Shown here in pieces: positions 58,801-64,000 of a DNA stretch of 64,000 nucleotides. The position numbers and the translations under genes were made by a program. Source of the stretch: Monosporascus cannonballus (Eukaryota; Ascomycota; Sordariomycetes; Xylariales); contig QJNS01000013.1 of NCBI GenBank assembly GCA_004154925.1, positions 1-64,000 of the forward strand, written 5' to 3'. Position 1 is the stretch's first letter. The number at the start of each line of letters is the position of its first letter. Under the pieces are notes generated by a model. The model was not told where the DNA came from and searched no databases. It saw only the letters and a program-made list of their open reading frames with translations.

Positions 58801-59811
58801 AATAAAAAAAAGTATCACACACTATCAAAAAATTGTAAGCGCTAACGCCTTATGGCCTTCATGGAGATATATATTTGATAATTTTTGAGTAAACAGGCCA
58901 TGATACCTTTCTAGACCCGGAACGAATATGGCTATCGTTTTCATTTTGCTGGTTTTAATTGTGGGGGTCTTGGGTTTGTATGTAGCCCCGGAGAGACCGT
59001 CAGTTTGAGCTCTAAGCCGGAACAATCACAGCTATTGGCTCCCTGGAGTTTGAACTGAATCCGTGTCGAGGATGCTGTTTTCTATTCCTCCATTTCCACC
59101 ACGTGACCCACATGCCGTCCAATCAGAGCCTTGATTCCGGGCCTATTCTACTACTTGTTGCGTGAGAAAACCGCTACTTATAAATACAACTATTACCGAA
59201 GAAGTGATTCTGGAGCTTCACTAGATTATCCGCTCCAGCACCATACACGCAGGACTTGATAGTGAAACTGCCTACTTATCCCCCTCCGAGCCAATTACCC
59301 CTTTCCCTTTCCCTCCAATAAACAACCATTAGCAACCACTGCCTCTTTCAATAATCGCCCAGAGGTCAACGGCCAATATGTGAGCAGCGACTTAGGTCTC
59401 AAGCCGGCATTGCTTGAGCCATTGACCGATGCTCATTTCGGGGACTTGTCGCGGCGTGATCAGTGGCTGGTGACATCTGACGGTGAGGTATAGGAGCAGG
59501 TACTCGACTCATTGGGGAACGTGTCGTTGGTGCGAACCAGTCGTCAGCAAATGGGCACGTTATCAAGCCGGTTCGGGTCGAGGATTCTCACCTAGTCGGC
59601 TGGCAAGACTCGCAAGGGACTGTCTTAGTCAGTAGTAGCTGCTTAATCACAGCAAAGTAAATATAGAGCTCGAGTCCAAGTTAACTAGTAGAACTGATGG
59701 ATTGACCCCCAGCCCCCTTGGTCCGTAAGGTGGGATTCCACTGGTTTTGTAGACTCCATAGCCTTAGGTCCACCCTAGGGTTGCTGTAGCATACTGCCAG
59801 CTCACTGCAGG
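58801..59811. other. intergenic, no gene seen
   Basis: About 1 kb between the AT-rich block and the F-box pseudogene; only short domain-free frames. Confidence 0.45.
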
Positions 59812-60917
59812 TCAGATAGCCAACCATGCTCCTGAGAACAGTACTATTTCCCTAATCCTTTTCACCCAGCCAGCCACCGAACGAGCCTCCTTTGCAAGTT
59901 TAGTTGTGGCAGGGAATAATATAGTGTCCATATCCCATCGTTTCTTGACTGCCCCCGGCTCATGGTAAGATCCTAGGTACTGTGCGCGTGTAATCAGCTC
60001 TGGCGGGTAACGTGAGCATCGGGTTGAAAACCTTTGCCATTTCCAGTCAGACGGCGAGCGGCAGTGGCCGAGCTGGTGATAAGATACGATGATGACATGC
60101 AACAGCTCTTGCTCTGAATCGTCAGCATCCGCTTTGCGCCGTTTAACAGTAGTTGTGAAGTCTGTCAAGCAAACGGAACATGACCCAGGGATGCTATCGC
60201 AGTTCTTCACGTCGTTGTAGGAGAATCCGTCATCCGAAGGTGATAGTTCGGGGATACGTGTAGGAAGTACGGCGTGTAGGTAGGTCCCTTGGATTGCGCC
60301 TGCATTGATGTGTAGTGATATGGTGGCAGATGTAGTAGCGGCTCCCTAGATCAAGACGGCTGAGCTGACGATCTTTGTCTAGTAGAAGCTGGTGTGTAAT
60401 ACACAAAAATAACTGGTCTTGAATGACTCGAGCCACGGAACTGGTTTCCAAACCGCTCCAATAAGGCAGGATCTTCGTCTCAAGCCGGCTAATGCTAAGC
60501 CCTCGCCCAGCGCCAAATAAATGCGCATTCATGACAAGGCGAACGTGATGGAACCCGACGTATAGGTCTCCAAAGCTGTTAATGTCGGGGTTTACAAGGC
60601 GGCTCCAGAGAACTCTTCCTCCGACAGCCGGGCGCCCAAGAATACGAGAATCGGTGTAGCTGCATACAATCATAGCAAAAGAAAAAGTCCCTGCTAACGC
60701 TCTCTTCCAGTAAAAGGAGAAGGTTTTGCAAGCCCCGAGCATCAAGGCGGCTTTTCATGGCAGGGAAGAATGCACGAAAAGCTAGTTTGCAGGTAAGCGC
60801 CAAAGGTACAGAGGACTCAGGGGGGAGGCATTCCAATATTTCGAACAAGACGTCGAGAGGCTGGCTTAATAATAGGGACGTAGCTTGCGAAGTCCACACC
60901 GCGCGTCTGCCATCCAA
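59812..60917 (-). pseudogene. F-box family gene with two frameshifts
   Basis: Three overlapping minus frames together read as one protein of a fungal F-box family. Part 1 (60917 to about 60650) has the F-box LSQPLDVLFEILECLPPESS, then LALTCKLAFRAFFPA and RDFFFCYDCMQLHRF. Part 2 (about 60650-60320) has RILGRPAVGGRV, FHHVRLVMNAHLFGAGRGL and DLGSRYYICHHI. Part 3 (about 60320-59812) has GTYLHAVLPTRIPELSPSDD, NCDSIPGSCSVCLTDFTTTV, SYHQLGHCRSPSDWKWQRF and a C-terminal hydrophobic end. No GT-AG introns explain the two frame changes, each in the same direction. It is either a recent pseudogene or a gene with two indel errors in the assembly; few or no premature stops exist otherwise. Confidence 0.7.
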
Positions 60918-63753
60918 GCCAACGACGCAAGCCTAGCAAGAGGGAAGCGGAGATTTTAGCCATTTGGACAACAAAGGTAAGAGTAAAATTGCTTAAGAAA
61001 TTGCATTTAGGGTGAACAGGTAGTTATTTTAGGGAACGTTGAATACTTATGTTAATAGAATAAGAGCAAAGAGAAAAGGCGACAAAGAGCATTCTGTATC
61101 CTAGCTATCAAAGTTTGCTCTAAGGTTTAGATGTGACCGCACGTAGGAATATGCGCAGCACACCTAGTATTGTCCTGGTGATGATATACGCTGGCGGTTT
61201 CGTGACTGGTAGGCAGTTAGGCAGCAGGTAATTCGGCACCCAGAATAGGTGCGTAGTGACTAGAACAATAACAACCAGAATACCGACAGTAGCTGCCACC
61301 ATACGCCCACGACACCGAACCCGTTGATTCCCGCACATGTGAATATGGGGATCCCTCTAATGTTGTGTTGCCCACAATTGGAAACTAATAATGCCGATGC
61401 CAATCCGACAGCTGTCGCAATTCAGATTTATTCTATTACTCTGAGATCCTACGGGAACACTGTCGCTGGCGAATTTACCTGGTGCAATGGTGGATGTATT
61501 CTCTGGTAGGATAGGGGTCACGTGCCACCAAACCTATGTGCGAATGACCCCCTAAGCCGCACTCAGGTACAGCTACGCCACGGCGCCACACATGGCTCGC
61601 TGACGCCCTACTCCCATATTCCCGACAATTACAAAGGGGAAGAAGTGCAGAGTCCTCCCAGTTCCCCCGGTAAATACAGCTTTGGGTATTACCCCTATTC
61701 TGGATGCGACAACCTACCAAATCGTCATACCCACGACCTTCCATTACATCTTCGAAAGCCCCAATGAAAATAAAAACTATATACAATGTCACTGCAAATT
61801 CGACTATCTTCGTATGTGGCCGGCTTCAGCGTAGGGCACGAGGATTTCCTGGATCAGATGGAGGATAGCGGGTCAAGCCTGCTATTTCTCTCTCATCCGG
61901 GCAACTTCCTAGAAGGTAGGAAGTCTCCTCGTCTCGCACCATCTCTCTTGCGCCCCGCCGCATGAATCTCCCATTAACCAACGTCCGAGGTGTATGAGTG
62001 TAACCTGTAGCTGCCAAGTTGCCAAGGTGCAATGACGTAACATCCGAAGTTTTTGATGGCCTTTGATGTCTCCCCTCCCCTGCCATCTAGCCAATCAATC
62101 ATACGTCAGAGCGCTCTTTCGATGTCGTATCATTCCGGGCGACCCCATTTGTTCCCAAGTCAGCAATACGGGGAGCTTAGCACAGTATTTCTCCAAATTG
62201 GGGTTGATACAAACAGAACTATGTCTTACCGCAGAGAGCGAATATGAAGTCTCCAAAAGTTCGGTAAAGGCCAGCCGTGCAACGGTGATAACCGGTTCTC
62301 CGCGCTCACGCATCAGGATGCGAGCGCTGTATATCTACATCTAGCTTCCCCGATCATTTCATCTAAATCGTCTAAAGCCTCACGTGCCTACCAATTTGGC
62401 GTGAATACTAGCTTCGCCTGGTGCTATCTTGGTTAACAGGCACTTGACATGCCCAAACCACCAGCCAAGCCGTTGCAAGTGTGGGTAGTCATTTGGACTG
62501 GAGGCTGGCGCCTATTTTATCGGTATGGTAGGCAAGACCTGGGTGGTTGGGCGGAACCTCATGTCGAGATGGATAACACAGTTGTTCTCAAGGCTCCTTG
62601 CCTACTGAGTTGTCTATCAGGACACCACCTGGAGATATTTTGGTTTTGTGCCCTACAAGATATACGAGCTATATAATTTAGCAACGAAGTTGCTCACTAT
62701 CGACAATGCAGGGTCGATGAGTCCCTGTCGATTATAATCCGGCGTCACGAATTAGGTCTTCCACAGTCGGACAGGAATCTTTGGCATCGAACCCCGGCAG
62801 CGCTTAAAGGGATGGCCTCCGTCGCTAGGCTGTCGTCATTCAGTCCATGTAACGATCTCACCAGTTCGTTCAGTAATCTAAATGGCATGACAGAACAGCC
62901 TCGGCCGTCATATTCTGCATTTCCAGTTGATGCTCCCTACAGTCTATGAGCTCTTGCAGTGCCACTAATCACCAAAGCTATTACTTAGTATTAGAGGCCT
63001 GGAGCCTTGGGTGCAGAACCTCATTACCCCTTACAATTGGGGCCCTGGCGAATTCAGGCCATCAAGTTTGGGGTCCAGTCTAACCTGTGAGGCCTCGGAG
63101 TGTGGCCTCGGCGAACTAGAAATCAGCCAGACGGTTCAAATTGTTGAAATATCTGCTATCACTCGTTATGCTTTCGTGCTGGCTACCCAACACTGGCTTC
63201 TGCCCGCATTTCACTCAATACCCATATTTCTTCCAAGTGCCTACCAACCCTTAAGTACCAAGTTATACCTATCACAATCACTCAAGTTTAGAACGCGACT
63301 TAAACGGCCGCCTGGTATGGCCCTGGAGCTATGGACGGTAGCAGAGGTATTGCAGGCCCTGTCGCTGGGGCTTGCGATATTCGGGGGATCAACGCGCTAC
63401 ATGACTCGCCGCATAATGCACCAGGGAAGGCGTGCGTAGGTGGACGGCCTTCTGGGCTCTGGCTTGGTTTCGAAGCCCAGGGAGGTAGTCGATCTTTGGG
63501 GTTTCAGCCCCGTAGATCAAGCCGCAACAATCTCCTTTGCTCTGTTGATATCGACGGGATCTGTCGGCGCTTGACGAGGTCTGCGCTTGATCATATGCAC
63601 GTGTCGTCTTACCCACAACGCTATGGATTAGCAGATGGTTCCCTAGGGCTGGGGGCGAGTGCGATGATATTTACCTTCCACCAACTTCTCCTTATTCATA
63701 CTTCAAAAATGCTAATAGGTGTTCACGCCCCCCGAGGCCAGGGTTGCCTCGGT
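60918..63753. other. gene-poor intergenic region
   Basis: About 2.8 kb with only short frames. A 142-codon plus frame (63011-63439) is the longest but has no domain, signal peptide or splice partner and is not called. Confidence 0.4.
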
Positions 63754-64000
63754 ATGGATAATTCCAACACACCGTTCTTCGAGGCCATGATGCTGCAGCG
63801 GGCCGTGAATCTTAGCCACGCAGGTTTACTGGCCGACCGTCTTCCACGAGACCAGGTTCTGCGCAGCAACATCCCCGGGTCCGAACCGAGAAACAGGCGA
63901 GGCACGCCTAGCGGCGACTACGGGGCCCATGATTGCAGGCTCGGAGAGGGCAGCCCGCCACTAACAGGAAACCGGGGCTATATGCGCGGCCCGCCAAGTT
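63754..64000 (+). CDS. possible partial gene running off the right edge
   Basis: An open frame from an ATG at 63754 to the window end (82 codons, no stop), starting MDNSNTPFFEAMMLQRAVNL then SHAGLLADRLPRDQVLRS and a Gly/Arg/Pro-rich stretch. GC content and third-position GC rise relative to the upstream DNA, and a possible acceptor (CGAGGCCAG ending at 63741) lies just before. No domain is recognisable in the visible part. A 60-codon minus frame overlaps it, so coding is not certain. Confidence 0.3.
   Translation, partial: MDNSNTPFFEAMMLQRAVNLSHAGLLADRLPRDQVLRSNIPGSEPRNRRGTPSGDYGAHDCRLGEGSPPLTGNRGYMRGPPS

Noticed and set aside
63011..63439. 142-codon plus frame
   Set aside because: No domain, signal peptide or recognisable similarity; surrounding DNA looks intergenic.

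Overview
This window is nuclear DNA of a filamentous ascomycete (Pezizomycotina, most likely a Sordariomycete). The evidence is the short GT-AG introns with CTRAC-type branch sites, the fungus-specific gene families (UPF0662/DUF2408, fungal F-box proteins, M43 secreted metalloprotease), and AT-rich transposon remains whose damage is the C-to-T/G-to-A pattern of repeat-induced point mutation (RIP). Most genes have introns, so the models below were joined by hand across splice sites from reading frame, splice consensus and family similarity.

Layout. 1-14.8 kb is a compact housekeeping block: a low-complexity acidic protein (-), a mitochondrial-type YCII protein (+), a UPF0662/DUF2408 protein (-), 60S acidic ribosomal protein P1 (+), a UBA/zinc-finger/UBX protein (-), the ER tail-anchored VAP protein Scs2 (+) and a sphingolipid delta-4 desaturase (-). 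An assembly gap of 10 N flanked by a C homopolymer lies at 12.59 kb, and the window opens with a similar C run. 14.8-31 kb is gene-poor. It holds a 0.67-kb degenerate inverted-repeat element with a solo LTR nested in it, an F-box protein, a probable gene relic, a D-2-hydroxyacid dehydrogenase and a tiny spliced membrane-protein gene. 31-47.2 kb is gene-rich again: M43 metalloprotease, membrane J-protein, MFS transporter, nucleotidyltransferase-fold protein, a 455-bp MITE, Atg7, dCMP deaminase and a 69-aa membrane protein. 49.6-58.8 kb is a sharply bounded AT-rich block containing a complete but RIP-inactivated Ty3/gypsy chromovirus (50441-57804) with two 441-bp LTRs and a TCAAT target duplication. 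59.8-64 kb has a frameshifted F-box pseudogene, a long stretch without recognisable genes and an open frame running off the right edge.

The genes do not form one pathway. Scs2 and the delta-4 desaturase are convergent neighbours, and both belong to ER lipid biology; Atg7 is core autophagy; dCMP deaminase is nucleotide metabolism. No biosynthetic cluster, CRISPR array or confident RNA gene was seen. The most interesting non-gene signals are the two-copy MITE family (one clean copy, one RIP-damaged with a nested LTR), the antisense coiled-coil ORF remnant inside the chromovirus, a nucleotidyltransferase-fold protein that seems to lack its metal-binding Asp pair, and a short cysteine-rich frame at 17.1 kb.
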